NCBI RefSeq assembly: GCF_000143535.2
Contig: NC_037311.1
Location: forward strand, 806,001-870,000
Direction of reading: 5' to 3'
DNA length: 64,000 nt
Source of the DNA: Botrytis cinerea B05.10
Lineage: Eukaryota; Ascomycota; Leotiomycetes; Helotiales; Sclerotiniaceae
In this document: in pieces, positions 10,475-22,900 of the stretch
Position numbering within the stretch: position 1 is the stretch's first letter
Layout: every line of letters begins with the position of its first letter
Notes under the pieces: model-generated
What the model saw: only the letters and a program-made list of their open reading frames with translations
What the model was told of the DNA's origin: nothing
Database searches by the model: none
Made by a program: the position numbers and the translations under genes

Positions 10475-12780
10475 ATGGATCTCGAAATGGAGGATCTTCA
10501 TAATACCACTGTAAGTGTTGCTAACGTAGAATCCACAGATTTCGTCGTTACTCAATGCATTTTGCTTAGGATACATGTGTCTTTGAGTATTGTGGGATGG
10601 GAGAAGATACATTGGAAGAGGGAGAGTTGATTGAAGGGCCGCCGCAGATCCCTAATTTCAGAGCATTTAAGCTCGCTACATTTAAAGCCAGGGATGAAGC
10701 AGATCGTCTTGCCAAAACAGAAACATGGGAGGATAATTTGACGAGGGAGAAAGCGCGGAATAAGCTTATTGGAAACGTGGAAAAAGCGACATGTACACGA
10801 AAGCTTCAAGCGGAAGTACCTCTTACTTCTTCCACCCCTTCGCCATCGCCCCAGGACTCAATGTGTAGTAATACTCGGCAGGGATCCATGGATTCTGAGA
10901 TGAGTGGTTGGACAGAAGAAGAAGCAGAGCAGGATATCCACGATGAAATCTATGGGGATGCGTACGAGGATATATATGGCGATTGTTATTGGGACGCGAA
11001 TGTAGATATACATGAAGAGAATCTTGTTTCAGAAAGTCTCTCGCGTACAAGACGGAAGAAACCGAATCGAAGAAAACAAAGGAAGAAGGCAAAAGAGCTT
11101 CAATCTTCGCTACAAACCCATGGATTACTTCCTGTCCCTGTTCCTCTTTCTCTGCAACCTCTACAGGAGAAATCAATTGGAACGGCTTTGCATCATAATG
11201 ATACGGCTCTTCGTCCCAAGCCAAATAACAACCAGCAGGAAGTTAGTAGGGAAATAACTATGGAGCGAAGCGGTTCTGGAGTAGTTACTCTGCAGCAAGA
11301 GCGTCTGAACAAAATCGCGGATCTACGCAAGAGAATAATGGCACGCAAAGCTTTGCTACAAACACAGGGTCTACTTCCTGTATCCCCTTCTCGGCAAAAT
11401 GCGAAAGAGATTTCTATTCGAATTCTCCAAGATGATAACACCGAAGCCAACATCTTTGGACCTCATAACCTCCAGGAAGAGGGAAGAAGACGGAAAACTC
11501 TCTCGAGAGTGAAACTTGGAAGTCTCGGTTCCGGATCCAGCCCACAGAAGAAGGATCCAAGTCAACATATCATGAAGAGCCCAAAAACATATCAAGTCAG
11601 GCTACAAGAGCTGAGGGATAAGATGAGAGAAAATATACAACAAAGTACATTGGCTCGACAAAAAACATATGGGAAGGCAACTTTCCCTCCTCAGTCTACG
11701 CAAAACAATTCCCAGATTATTTGTAGAAGTCATGAAAACAATGCTCCAACCTCACTTCAGCAGGAGAAAGATGCTACAGTGGATAAATATCGAGAACCAA
11801 GTACTTCAATACCAAACGAAATTAGAGTGTTGATAGAGAGAGAGGAGCGAAGACAAAGATCATCGGTACTAGATAGTATTGGGTTGGCGCAAAAGAGAAA
11901 AGAAAAACAGGACCAAGAGCTTTCGGCACCGGAACGCATCAGATTATTAATAGAGACTACCAAATCGAGGAGCGTGCCTATCAAGGTTTTCGATGTCGCG
12001 GAGAAGATAAACTTAGCGAGAGTGCCAAAACGAGCTGCATTTTTGGAGAATAGTTCATCGTTTCACGCACCTTCTGCCTCTCAAAACCCTTGGCAGAAAA
12101 ATTCTTCTTTACACAGTGATGGAAGTCGAAAAATTTCACAACTTGAGCGTGAGCAAGAGACTTTCCCCCCGGAAATGGCGGAAGACGGGGAACCCCTTCC
12201 AGCACTGAAAGATACTGAATTTCTACCGGAGAATTTGAACATGGAAACAGACCCTGTTATTGAATATGAAGACCAGGAAGAAGCTACCAAATCATTTCCC
12301 ATATCCCAAAACATTGGGGATATATTAGACAATACGAGGCGGTACGGCACAAAAACTGAAGAAGTCATGCAAGAGACTTCACTGAGATCTGACGCCATGA
12401 TTGAGGATACGTCAGAAGATATCTGGCCTAGGGCTATTTCCGAGATTTTCTCACACCTTTTGTTCATGTCGGAAGAGTTCGAAGAAATCATAAATATGGG
12501 AAATGAATGGTTTGGCTGGCTAGGAATGGATACTGATATTGATACCGACATTGAAGATTTGATCGATCCAACTATATCCTCACCTAATACGACTATCGAG
12601 TACCTATCGGAACCAGAAGATAGCGCACCGAGAGCCACGTCCGATATCTTATCAGAACTATTTATCATATCAGAAGATTTCGAAGATATGATAAACACAG
12701 AGGATGAGTGGTTTGGTTGGCTGGGGATGGATATCGATGTTGAAGATTTCGCGGGAGGACTAGAATGGATAGAAGAGTGA
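10475..12780 (+). CDS. Uncharacterised 748-aa acidic, repeat-containing protein
   Basis: Coding is 10475-10510 and 10570-12780; the 59-nt intron (GTAAGT...TTAG) is phase 0. The start at 10475 gives MDLEMEDLHNTT before the second exon; a start inside exon 2 at 10597 is the alternative. I do not recognise a family. The protein is highly charged and probably largely disordered and helical. It has two internal duplications: LQT(H/Q)GLLPV blocks near residues 193 and 275, and two 35-residue modules at 632-666 and 699-733. The latter share 22 of 35 positions and end in EWFGWLGMD. A third, weaker echo is the pair of I-R-x-L-I-E segments at about 422 and 463. There is no signal peptide or membrane segment. 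The carboxy terminus is very acidic. It is convergent with the next gene. Confidence 0.75.
12427..12732 (+). repeat. Intragenic duplicated module (EWFGWLGMD)
   Basis: Two 105-bp segments, 12427-12531 and 12628-12732, encode equal-length 35-residue modules beginning PRA and ending EWFGWLGMD. They match at 22 of 35 residues without gaps. The DNA has diverged more than the Trp/Phe/Gly core, which suggests the core is under selection. Confidence 0.85.
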
Positions 12781-14218
12781 GAAAGTTTTCAAATATTATG
12801 GGATTTTAGGAACTCTTGGGAAGGTGATGGACTGGGCTGGCTAGGTGCTAACACCCATAATGACGAGGTCCAAATATCTGTATCTATTGGAAGTCAACTG
12901 TAGAGTTTATCTCTACCTGTGAATGTTATGAAGATGTTCTGTACAGGTCTTGAAGCGTTAAGGGAAGAGGTTCTTTTATTTAATTCAAGTTCCAAAGAGG
13001 AGGTGGCTTGTCTTTTCTGTGGAGTGGAATGTAGGAAGCATATTCATATTGGCAGTTGCTAGAATATTTTTGTGATATATTATCTAAAGCGGATTGGTTT
13101 GTCTGCAGGAAGCATTCGGATGTACACCAGCAAACGTGCATACCAATAAACTCTGAAAACATTGCCAAAGATACGGGTGTTTTCACTGATATATAATTCC
13201 ACCTACTATTGCTCAAGGCTCCTCGCACTACCTACAGACATACTTAGATAGCCCATCCACACGATAAAACGCAAATAGCAAACACCAAACATCGATACGG
13301 GAAGCATATTATTTTAATCTTTTTTTTTATTCATCTTTTTCAATTTTTTCTATATCGTCTCATAACACCAAGTCCCTTCCTTCCTAAGCGAATCGTAGCA
13401 ATTATTAAAATAACCTAAGTCATAACATCCACCTGCTAGCAGTACTGCATGCATGCATTCTCGAAATCCCCAAGTCTGTGTATCCATATTCATATCCATT
13501 ATCCCGTAACGTACCCCCATAAGTGCATCTTAACCCCTGCAGTATCCCAGCGTGCAAGTCAAGGAACGAAGTAAACCCTCTCATAAAATATCTCCCCGCG
13601 CATCCCATGATACACCCGATCAGAATCTCTCGTAGAATACTGGATGTGATTGTTGAACGACTGGTTTTTGTAATCTGTAGTCTGTAGTTTGTAGTCTGTG
13701 TTGTTGGTACTGGTACTGTGTTCCCACGGCTCGATTGTATGTATCCGTTCAATTTGAGAGAGAGTGTGAGAAAGAAGAAAAAACGAAATCAAGGAAAGAA
13801 GTAAAAGAACCAACTCTGTCAACTTCGCACGCAAGAAAAAACAAAGGACGAATGCAAATCAAATTAGCCCGTAGATGTAACTCCTTCAAAGCCGGCCTTC
13901 CTATCTCCATTCAAATTAGAACCTAAGCCAATGAAACCTAAACCTAAACCAAAGAAAATAAAAGAAAAATAATTAAAGCAAAGGAGAGATGAAAGAGAAC
14001 TCGAGAGAAAAATCAAAAGAAAGCGAGTGATCGATTGATTGATTGTGAACAATTACACACCCAAACATCTTTCGTTTGTATATCTTTTGCAAGCATGTGT
14101 ATGCATGAGTATCATAATATGAGCGATGATCGTGCGCCGTTGACCGATTCCCAATTCGCCGAGCCATTTGTTTGTGCTGTAGTGTCTTAGAATAAGGTGA
14201 AGAAATGTTGAGAAGAGC
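12781..14218. other. Convergent intergenic region
   Basis: Gap between two converging genes, presumably both 3' UTRs. T-rich runs (about 13318-13350) and an A-rich tract (about 13930-13980, AACCTAAACC and AAAGAAAAT repeats) are the only structure. Short frames here have no recognisable content. Confidence 0.7.
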
Positions 14219-17200
14219 TTAGAGATTGAGAGAAGAAAAGGTAGGGATGGGACCCCAGCCATCATCATCATCAACATCATCAGTTCTCTTCTTATTCTTC
14301 TTATTACCATCACCACCAATTTTACCATTCCCTCCAGGACCAGATTTGGACTTGGGTGTAGGAGTAGATGCATAAGCGCCTCCGCTGAAATCTAAGGGAT
14401 TGCACTTGGCACCAGCGAAACCACTGTAACCGCCTATGTCTGGAAGAACGGTCTCGGTATCTATAGGACTTGACCAGAAGTCATCACCAGTGGTCTTAGT
14501 ATTGGCACGCCAAGATTTATTTTCGGTGGCTTGAGCTCCCCATGATTGATGGTCGTTAGTAGTAGCACTATAGGATTGATCTGCATTGGCATCCCAAGAT
14601 TGATCATTGGTGTAGGTATTTCCACCATATGATTGCTCTGCATCATAACCGGTAGTCTCGGCCCAAGAGTTCTCTCTAGATGGTTTAGGAGTAGTCGAAT
14701 ACTCAGGGTTCTCTTGAAAAGATACTCGGCGTCGAAGCTTGACACGATCAAGCACAGCAGCCTTTGAACGAACTGTTCGGAGAGTCAGATCTGTAGCGTC
14801 GTCAACGATGGTAGCATTATCATCTTTACCTGCAGCATCTCGATTGCGGTTATTGGCGTTAAGACGATTTGTTTCGCTACCAACCACTGCTCCGTTGCCG
14901 TACTCAACATATGATGTATAGTTTCCAATTTGATCCCTGTACTTCTGTGAAGTTGAACGGATAACATGGCCATTGTCGTCGACTTTGGAACTTGTAATCT
15001 CAGCACGTCCATAACGACGACGACTAGGCTCAATAGCTGGATTCTTTTTAAGAACTGCCTTTGTACTTGGTGCGGCAAGAGTGGATTCAACTTCATTCCC
15101 ACTGTCTGTGGTATCGTGGATTGAGACTGGTTGAGGGACCATTGATGAACGTGTAGAATCCGAAACACTAAGTTCATATTGGCCTGCCGATGTTGTTGTT
15201 GTTGTGAAGGAATCGGATTGAGTGACCATTGAGCCTGAAGATTGAGAATTAGACGATCGAGAACGAACCCGTGATTTTAGATTTTGATCCAAGCATCGCC
15301 CAAGCTGATCAATTGCCGATGCATTCACCCATGCCTGCTTGTTTCGAGGAGTGCTTTGATGTTGAGGAACTTGAGGTAAATTGATCTGAGAAGTTGAACG
15401 ACTTCCACTTCTGGGCATATTTCTAGGCTCCCAAATACCGTTCTCAGTTGGTGGATCTGGTGCTCGAGGAGGTGTCTTGGTGCCATCCATAAAACTTCCA
15501 TAACTTTTAAATGAGCTACGTTGACGACGACGAGGTCCTGGGTTTGGCAAATTCTGATGAGCCATTTCATCTAGACACAGTCAGTCAAGTTGATTGCAAA
15601 TGCTTTGAAAGAGATAGTCTGATACTTACAAGCTCTATTAAACTCTTCGCTAGAATCTGGAGAGTGACGGGCATTTGGAGGATGATGGATATCTGAAGAA
15701 GTACGCCGAACACTTGGCATGGAACTCATCAAAGAGCTTAAGCTTGAACTAGTTCGGCTTGTAGTAGTCCACTTATACTGCGTCTCATTACCATGCCGAT
15801 CCATTTCAGAAGTAATGTAGGTTTCTCGAGTCCTGATGGGGGTACGTGGGGGACTTCGATGTCTCTCCTGTGGTCTTCTTAGATCATGTCTAGATTCGGT
15901 TCGGGATCTTGGAAGTTCATGTTCCGTCTCGACAACAATGAAATCTTCGTCAGAAGAGCGCGGGCGACGGCGAGGCAGGTTTCTTGGCCCAGTCCGTGAT
16001 TCAGGTTGTTCATATTCGGTTTCAACCACGATAATATCTTCATCGGAGCGACGACGAGAAACATGTTCATGTACTTGCTCATGGATATCATGATCATAAG
16101 TACGCTCAGGATATGCACGCTCAGAACGTCTCCTCTGAGAATGAACTTTTGTGCGCAAGCTCGGGAGAGATTCTTTTGAGAAACGAACAGATCTTGGCAG
16201 AGATTCGTGGCGAGTAGCAGAATGAAGTGGCTCAACGTATCTGTATGAATTATGGAGATCTTTTTGAGAGGCAGCTTGAGCAGTAGTGTTTGCTCTTCTC
16301 GTCGGTTGGTTAAAGTGGACTGATTTTTCTCGGGTTTCATTGACAATTGATGGCGGACTGACCGATAAAGACCGATTTGTGATATTTATTCTCAACTTTG
16401 GCTCTTCTCTTGCAGTAGAGTCTTCCTCAAAAGGATCTCTTTCACGAGTACGAGTGTAGCTTCTGGACTCTGACTGTCTCGAGTTGTTCTCACTTCGTCG
16501 AGCTGGGTCCTTAGGTGCGGGGTTACTTTCGCATGTAACTTCCTCCTCAACGACGACTTCATGCCGATGGTCGTTAGAGTGGACATTGTCTCTTTTCTCA
16601 TTATCTCGGCTCAAAAACTCAATAGAACGAACTCGAGATATGGGTTTGCGTCTGTAATTTTTCTGCAAGATATTAGCGAGGGAACCTTTAAAATGACTGA
16701 GGAATTTAACGTACCTTTGAATCTTTCACCTTTGTTCTTCTTCTTCCTCTTCCTTTATGACTATGAATCTTCGAACCACTGTAATCACTGTCATCACTGT
16801 CATCGCTACTTGAACCACTAGTAGAAGTAGCGTTTCTGCGACACCTGCGACAAAACCCAGGAGTAGGAGTCTCGCCAGCCTTGATTGGATTTTCAAGATG
16901 GTATTTAGAAGAACGATCTCTCTGGCAGCTGACACAGATATGCTTGGTGATGACGGTCGTTGTGGTTGTCTTTATCTCTGTATGGTCATCATTGTTTCCG
17001 TCTCTTTTTGACTTTGACTTTGCTCTCTGGAGAAAATCAGATTCTACTTTTCGAAGTTCTTCAAAATCTGGTGGCTTTGATGTCTTTGGTGGAAACGCCC
17101 ATCGCATGGGTTGCTGTGCTGTTGCCGGTGCCGGTGCCGCAGGAAATCCAGAAACAGGGTAGAAAGGAGGAAATCCAGGGTTTGCCTGAGCAAAGAAATT

Positions 17201-17643
17201 TGGATTCGGAAAAGGCTGTTGAGGGATGGTTGGCGCATAGGGAATTGGTGGTGGTGCATATGTGGGAAAGTGTTGTGGTGGGTGCGCGGTCGAAAAAGGA
17301 GGTCGTGGGATAGGAAAACGCGCCAGTTTCTTCTTCTTCCTCAAGGTTTCTATAGAAGCTTTTCTCCTGGGTTCGTGAATTCCGAAAGTTTGACCTAACA
17401 AACTAAAATTCTTGCCTCCATGATTTTTAGAGATCTTTCTCGCCATGACCATGCGGCCATTGTTTTTCTTGAAATAATAGGGGTATCCATCTCTTACAAT
17501 TTCCTCGGTAGAGTCAGAGCCACCATCGCTCCGAGAGCCAGCTCGCAACCTGAGATTGTTGATTAGAAACTAGAAAGTTGAAAAAGAACCTCAATCGAAT
17601 TGCTCAACTCGAATGAAGGAGAACAGACTTACATAGTAAGCAT
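14219..17643 (-). CDS. Uncharacterised 1076-aa Ser/Arg-rich protein with paired CxxC motifs
   Basis: Four exons: 17643-17633, 17549-16715, 16662-15630 and 15570-14219. The introns of 83, 52 and 59 nt all have GT-AG ends and keep one frame. The first exon codes only MLTM. The amino-terminal part has a YPYYF patch and a Pro-rich stretch. A CVSC...CRRC pair (28 residues between the cysteine pairs) could bind zinc. The middle is rich in Arg and Ser, with a duplicated acidic block SDED(I/F)IVVETE (about 15920-16060). The end carries QSW/QSY repeats in a low-complexity region and finishes WGPIPTFSSLNL. I do not recognise the family. Basic and RS-like composition suggests a nuclear or RNA-associated role, but this is inference. 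No transmembrane segment is visible. Confidence 0.72.
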
Positions 17644-18570
17644 ATTGGCAGCCGAGGACCGTCCTAGAATTGTTGTCTGTGGCTTTTACGTTGTCTTATT
17701 GTTGCTGCTCCGACACAAACACACGGATGGAAGTCCTGTAAAAACGTTCGAAAGTAGATGAAAGAATTGAAGTAAAGTGGTAGCACAAAATCACAAGCTT
17801 CTTGCCTACCATTGAGCAATTATTGTTAAAATTTGAATACAAAGTCAAGTCGAGTCAACGAAAGAAGTAAAGGAGAATTTGAAGTGCGATTTTGCCTTGG
17901 AATATTTGGTTGTATAGGTGCGCAAAAGAAGATGGGAGAAACGAGGTTGTCAATCTATGTTATGATGGTTTCTCGAGCTCTCCCTAGGTAGTCTATTATG
18001 AGTAGATTCACAAACAGAGATAAACCAAAAGATGCTATTCACTGTTATCGACCCATAATTATGGATGAGTGGCACATATCGTTCTCTCGGGTTCTCATCG
18101 GCTATTAAAGAGTCTCATCTCGGCCTTTGAAGGTGAGGTGAGGGAGCTCTCTTGTCCAAAGGTTGAACAACGTGGGATGGGAAAGTGAAGAGAAACAATG
18201 CTTCGAGTTGTATCATGGGAAGGAGCAGGTGTTTTGTTCCAGCTAACATAAAGTTAGCAATGACTGCCTAGATAGATAGGTAGGTAGACGGTATTTTATG
18301 ATGAAGTGACTTATTACTGTTAGTAAACCATGATGTTGAAAACCCCTCTTAGCTATACCCTGGAGTCCATACTGGAGGCTATGAACTAATGAAACTGAAT
18401 GTCAAATGGATCTCATACCTGTCACATCAATACCTGAAGCCAATTGAATTCAACACAGGGCCATATTTACGAGTACATTTTATTTTCTATACATAACATT
18501 GGACTCGTGCTATTTTTCAATGCGCCCAACCCAGGATAAGGAAATATGATACAAAGCAGAGTTCATCTCT
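17644..18570. other. Intergenic region
   Basis: About 0.9 kb upstream of the preceding minus-strand gene and downstream of STT3. It holds a probable 5' leader (possibly with a leader intron near 17750-17820) and some TAGG repeats at about 18270-18290. No gene seen. Confidence 0.65.
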
Positions 18571-21151
18571 TTATTCAACTCTCAAAACTTTTGGCCCTCT
18601 CTTCTTCAGTGTCTTCTTCTTCTTGTTTCCTTTATCGAATGATGCGGCTGATGCATGGTCTCGGCCAACATTGTCAAGGTCTTTCACCTTGTAGATTCGG
18701 ATGATCCAATTCTCACTAGTGAATGCTTCTTCAACAGTGTTAAGAACTGGTCCAACTTCTGGCATCTTTACGCCACGAACTCTATCTTGGGCTTGTCCGG
18801 GTGGAAAGAGGGAGTTGTAGTTGTAGTATGACATTTTGTACCTGTTGACTAATTAGCAAATTTTCAGAAGTATTATGATTAGCGTTGCTTACATCAAGCT
18901 GTCCTTCATGGTTTGAGTGGCACCATCATCGACTCTGTACTCTCCACGTTCAGTGAAAAAGTCACGTTCCTTGACTTCATCTGGCCAGATTCCTTCGGCA
19001 ATTCTGACCATCCACAAGAACTTATTGATATCATCTCCAGAGTATCCAAGGAGACCACCGAAGACAACAAGAACATAATCGACTTCATGTTGACGCATTA
19101 TAGGGTAGCTGACCTCTTCACGAGAGCTCATTGCCTTTCCGACAGTTGCGATGTGGGTGTTGTTCCAGGTATTGTTGTCGACGAGTGTGGGTCTGTCGGC
19201 CATACCACCGATTTGGTAACCGTAATCCCACCAGGACATAATCTTCGCATCTTCCTTCGTGTTTTGTCGTAACCATTGATAAGCCTCTCTGTAATCATCG
19301 ATGATATGCTGACTACCGTCGGGCATTCTACTAGCGAGCACGACAGATGGAGATGAGTAGGCATTTGATGTAACCCAAGTACAGTGGAGAACAAAGATCA
19401 AGAGATATGTTGTCATGGCGCCAACAACAGAAATCTTAGAGAAGCTAGTGTAGATACCGACAAGGGGTTGACGCATGGAACGGAGTTCCTCTTGTTTAGC
19501 GGCCTTCTTTATGGCACCATTGCTAGCACCATCAGTTACAGTAGCAGCTGTGGCTGGTTCTTCTGGTGACTTGAAGGTCAAGTAAGTGTCCAAAATGTTG
19601 GACAATGCCAACGCTGCAGCCACACAGACGATTGGGGTCAAAGTAAGCATTAATCTAACCATGACACCAGAGAAGTAACTGGCAAGGATTGCGTACACAA
19701 CAACGAAAACTTGTTCATCAGCAAGCTTCAAGAAGCAAAGGTACACACCGGCTGGGAAGAGCCAGATGAGAAGGTTAAGATCGAAGAAATAAGCTGGCCA
19801 TGCGGTTGGCTGATGCTCAGAGACAGAGGCAATGATAGGGATGTGAATCTTGGCGTATCCAGTGTCCCACAAGGAGTAGAAACGACCAGTCCAAGGAGCA
19901 ATGACGCCAGAGACGGTCAAAAGTACTAAACCACCAAAGGAGATAGTGAAAACGGCAAGGACAAACCCTTTAAGAAGAGTAGCGAATTGCTTGCTTGGTA
20001 CACCCGAGCGCACAAACTCGACGAATCCAACCAATTGGAGAAGGCCGAAAACACCTGAACAGATTAGCACATAGATATTTCAGAATAAGGTTGAACGTAC
20101 CGAGAGCAGACATATGCTCACTACTGCGAATTGGCAAAAATCCCACAAATGGAATTTGCATGCTTGCCAACGTGCCTAGTGCGTACCAAGTACAGTAACT
20201 GACATAGACTCTTGGACTGAATCTTCCCATGCACACCAATACAAAGACATGGAGAGGGATCAAATTGGTGATAAAAACATATCCACCCCAGGCTGATACC
20301 ATGTATCCATAGAACAAGGCGCAAAGAGCACCCCAGAATGCGGATCCGAGCTTGATGGCTTTAATCCAGAGGTAGAACGTGAAAACTAGTAGGAAGATTG
20401 CGATGGCTTCGTTATCGTAGCTGCCTGCAACTGATCGCGAAATGTAACCTGGAGCAATTCCCATGAAAATGGCTGCGAGAAGACCGGCGGAAGGGGATGT
20501 GGACATCTCATTGGTGAAGAGGTAGGTTGCGAAGGCAGTCAAACCAGAGAAACCAGGTGCAAGAAGCACACAAATGTTTCGAATGTCGACTGGTATAGTA
20601 AGAGCCCGAAGAGCATGGTAGATGACACCACTGGTGACCATAAGACCTGGGTATAAAGTTCCTCCCGTAACTCGACCAAGTGGATGCCATGTTCGGTCGT
20701 CAAACCAATCCCAGAAATCGTAAAATCCATTCGAGACCAAGTATTTTGTAGCTCTGAAGTTGAACCAAGGATCAACTAAATGCAAGTTAGTTCCCGAGCA
20801 TTCATTGGGGTAGATCTGGAGCAAGAGAGCTCCGCCCACTGAGGGGTTCGTTGGGTACTAACATTCGTGAATTATACTCTCGAATCCTATACACAATGAT
20901 ATTAGCGTTTATTGCATAGCTTGGGCATTGGCAGAAAGAATGGCGAAAAGGGCTGTGTCCTTCAATGCCATAAAGAATGCAAAATGCCCGGAGCATTATG
21001 TGTAAAGCTTGAGGTACTTACGAATCACAGAAAATAGTCGACTGGCAATTGCAGCGCCAGCAATTAAGCAAAGAATTACAATTCTTAAAACCCCACGAGA
21101 ATTCTTTCCCGTACTCCCTTGGAAGAACGGTTCCTGAGTTTTTGCAACCAT
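18571..21151 (-). CDS. STT3: STT3, catalytic subunit of oligosaccharyltransferase
   Basis: Predicted 753-aa multi-pass ER protein that transfers the lipid-linked glycan to Asn in N-X-S/T sequons. Five exons: 21151-21022, 20886-20863, 20775-20101, 20054-18893 and 18841-18571. Introns are 135, 87, 46 and 51 nt, all GT-AG and frame-consistent. Diagnostic motifs are the first-loop E51-F-D53 (metal and substrate binding), SYDNEAIAI, the SVSEHQP motif with E356, and WWDYG at about 551-555, which reads the +2 Thr/Ser of the sequon. [13 protein letters not shown] and [11 protein letters not shown] complete the soluble domain. Length is close to other fungal STT3 proteins (yeast 718 aa). The start at 21151 (MVAKTQEPF) is the first in-frame ATG before the first membrane segment. 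Exon 2 is only 24 nt and codes the conserved FESIIHE segment. Confidence 0.96.
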
Positions 21152-21956
21152 GTTGATGGCAGCTATGGTGAGAAGGAAAGTTGTCGCTGTTTGAAAGTTT
21201 CTCTGGATTAACACATATCTGTTCGCAATGCCACACTTTCAGAGCTCCGCGTCAGTTCGCAGGGATTAAGTTCGGTGACCCGCCGCACTAGTCTAGATAT
21301 CACGTGAATAGATCAACACATTAATGGCTATTCTCTGTTTGTGATGTGTAACAAATGTAGGATGCTTATCTCAATATCTCAAGAAGTGTTTAAGTGATAC
21401 TGTTTTGGGGCGCACACTGATTTTGTATGGCTCTGGTTAAAGAGACGAATGCATTCCTTGCTTTATTCTCTGATCCCGTCATTGTCAAGCGAATCAGTGC
21501 GAAGGATTTATGCTCTATAGTAAAAACCCGAGGTGTAATTATTTCCTCTATAATTTTCTTGTAGGTAAAGCGGTAATATATGTCCTTGACTGGGCTGGCT
21601 GATCGAAGGGGGGGGGGATGAATATCTCAATATACTCATCCCGTGTGAACAAAAGGAAGTTTGGGAAATCTTTCATCATCCGAATTCGAAACATTCGACG
21701 TGTACTTCCTTCTGTGGTGCTCGTAGGTGAAAATTGGGTCTCCAACAACAGAAGCTCCCAGCTGTATTGGTCGTCTATAGTACAATGTACAAGAAGTATC
21801 ACCTAAGTGACGTCTAAAGGCTTTTGTGTGTTTGCTCAAACCCTAGAAACCCTCTCCAAACATCGCCGGAGCCCATAACAACTACCACAGATGGTCTCAT
21901 TCAGCGATGCCCCTCTATCATTACCCGAAATTAAAACCCCCATCCCACGACTGTCC
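21152..21956. other. Intergenic region with a 10-G run
   Basis: Upstream of STT3 and downstream of the subunit e gene. Holds a run of ten G at 21608-21617 and no supported gene. Minus-strand frames around 21548-21839 have no recognisable content. Confidence 0.65.
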
Positions 21957-22490
21957 CTAGTTCTCTGCTGCTAGAACCTTCAAGTATGCCTCGAGATCGA
22001 AATTCTTGTCCATAGGATCCCGTATAACTGTTTTTGAGCGTCAGTAATGTTTCATTCGAGAAGTTCGGGTTGCAGTTCTCGAAATGGTCTCAAAAATCCT
22101 CATTCTGTTGCGGATTTGGGCAGGTGTAAATGTGGTAGAGATCGAAATCTAATGAAACTTCACGTACTGTCACCACCTCCGGTTTTCTGGCTCGCAGGCA
22201 AGTTCTTCTTTGCGTACTCTGCTCTGGCTTGCTCAATTAACTTTTGCTTGTGCTCGAATTCCCTGCTTGCTGCTGCTGCTTTTGCTGCAGAAGATAGGCT
22301 CATTTGATGGTAAAATCCGTAGAATACACCGGCACCAAGGGCTGACCACCGCAGAACCTATAGGAAAATCCATATTAGCACTTTCTTTCACCAATAGACC
22401 TGCGGAGAAAGAGTTCCAACTTGGAATGAAGTCTCCGGGTTAAGGATTGCGCGAAGTCTTAAAACGTACGTTTACCCCAGTTGAAGCCAT
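21957..22490 (-). CDS. ATP21: Mitochondrial F1Fo ATP synthase subunit e
   Basis: A 93-aa protein from three exons, each too short to stand out as an open frame: 22490-22470, 22357-22168 and 22027-21957. Introns are 112 nt (GTACGT...TAG) and 140 nt (GTACGT...CAG). It begins MASTGVNVLRWSALGAGVFY, matching the subunit e family (yeast Tim11/Atp21), including the G17-x3-G21 membrane motif used for dimerising the enzyme. A charged coiled-coil segment follows (EHKQKLIEQARAEYAKK). The end DKNFDLEAYLKVLAAEN is the usual fungal terminus. The protein sits in the inner mitochondrial membrane and helps form ATP synthase dimers that shape cristae. It is divergent from the dynein intermediate chain gene, with 410 bp between the starts. 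A leader ORF lies upstream. Confidence 0.9.
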
Positions 22491-22900
22491 CGGGAACAGT
22501 TGTAAGAATATGCCGGGGATGATATGGTGAGAAGAGTAGTGGCTTAAGAAATACCAATTGAGCTCGGTATCACAACGAAAGGCAGGTAGGGTGATTGTTG
22601 TCGGCGATAAACTTTTTCAAGGTGGTCGGATGAAATATCGCGAGCAAGCTTCAGCGGCATTTTGCGGGACCAGACTTCCACGTGATATCTAAATTACAAT
22701 AATGCGCATTCAACAAACGCGACTTTTATTATGCGTGTCTACTTGTATGTATGAATTGTAATAACACAACCTCCTATTCAGGCCCATACATTTTCTGGAA
22801 TACTCAACTACCATCTGCGAGCTTTAAGTTGTTTCAACAAAACAACATTGCGGTAAAATAAAGGTATTTGCCCATTAGATGGGCATAGAACTCCCGCAAA
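22491..22900. promoter_or_regulatory. Shared divergent promoter, subunit e / dynein intermediate chain
   Basis: The 410 bp between the two opposed start codons must contain both promoters and leaders. No TATA box or specific factor site can be named with confidence. The subunit e side contains the 38-codon leader ORF at 22544-22660. Confidence 0.6.
22544..22660 (-). other. Possible upstream ORF (38 codons) before subunit e
   Basis: An ATG-initiated frame on the same strand as subunit e, ending 53 nt upstream of its start. It codes MPLKLARDISSDHLEKVYRR and 18 further residues, and its composition looks like real protein. It could be a translated leader ORF that limits subunit e synthesis, or an exon of an alternative transcript. 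A GT at 22555 (GTATTT) could act as a donor, but I could not find an acceptor that joins it in frame to subunit e. Confidence 0.35.
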
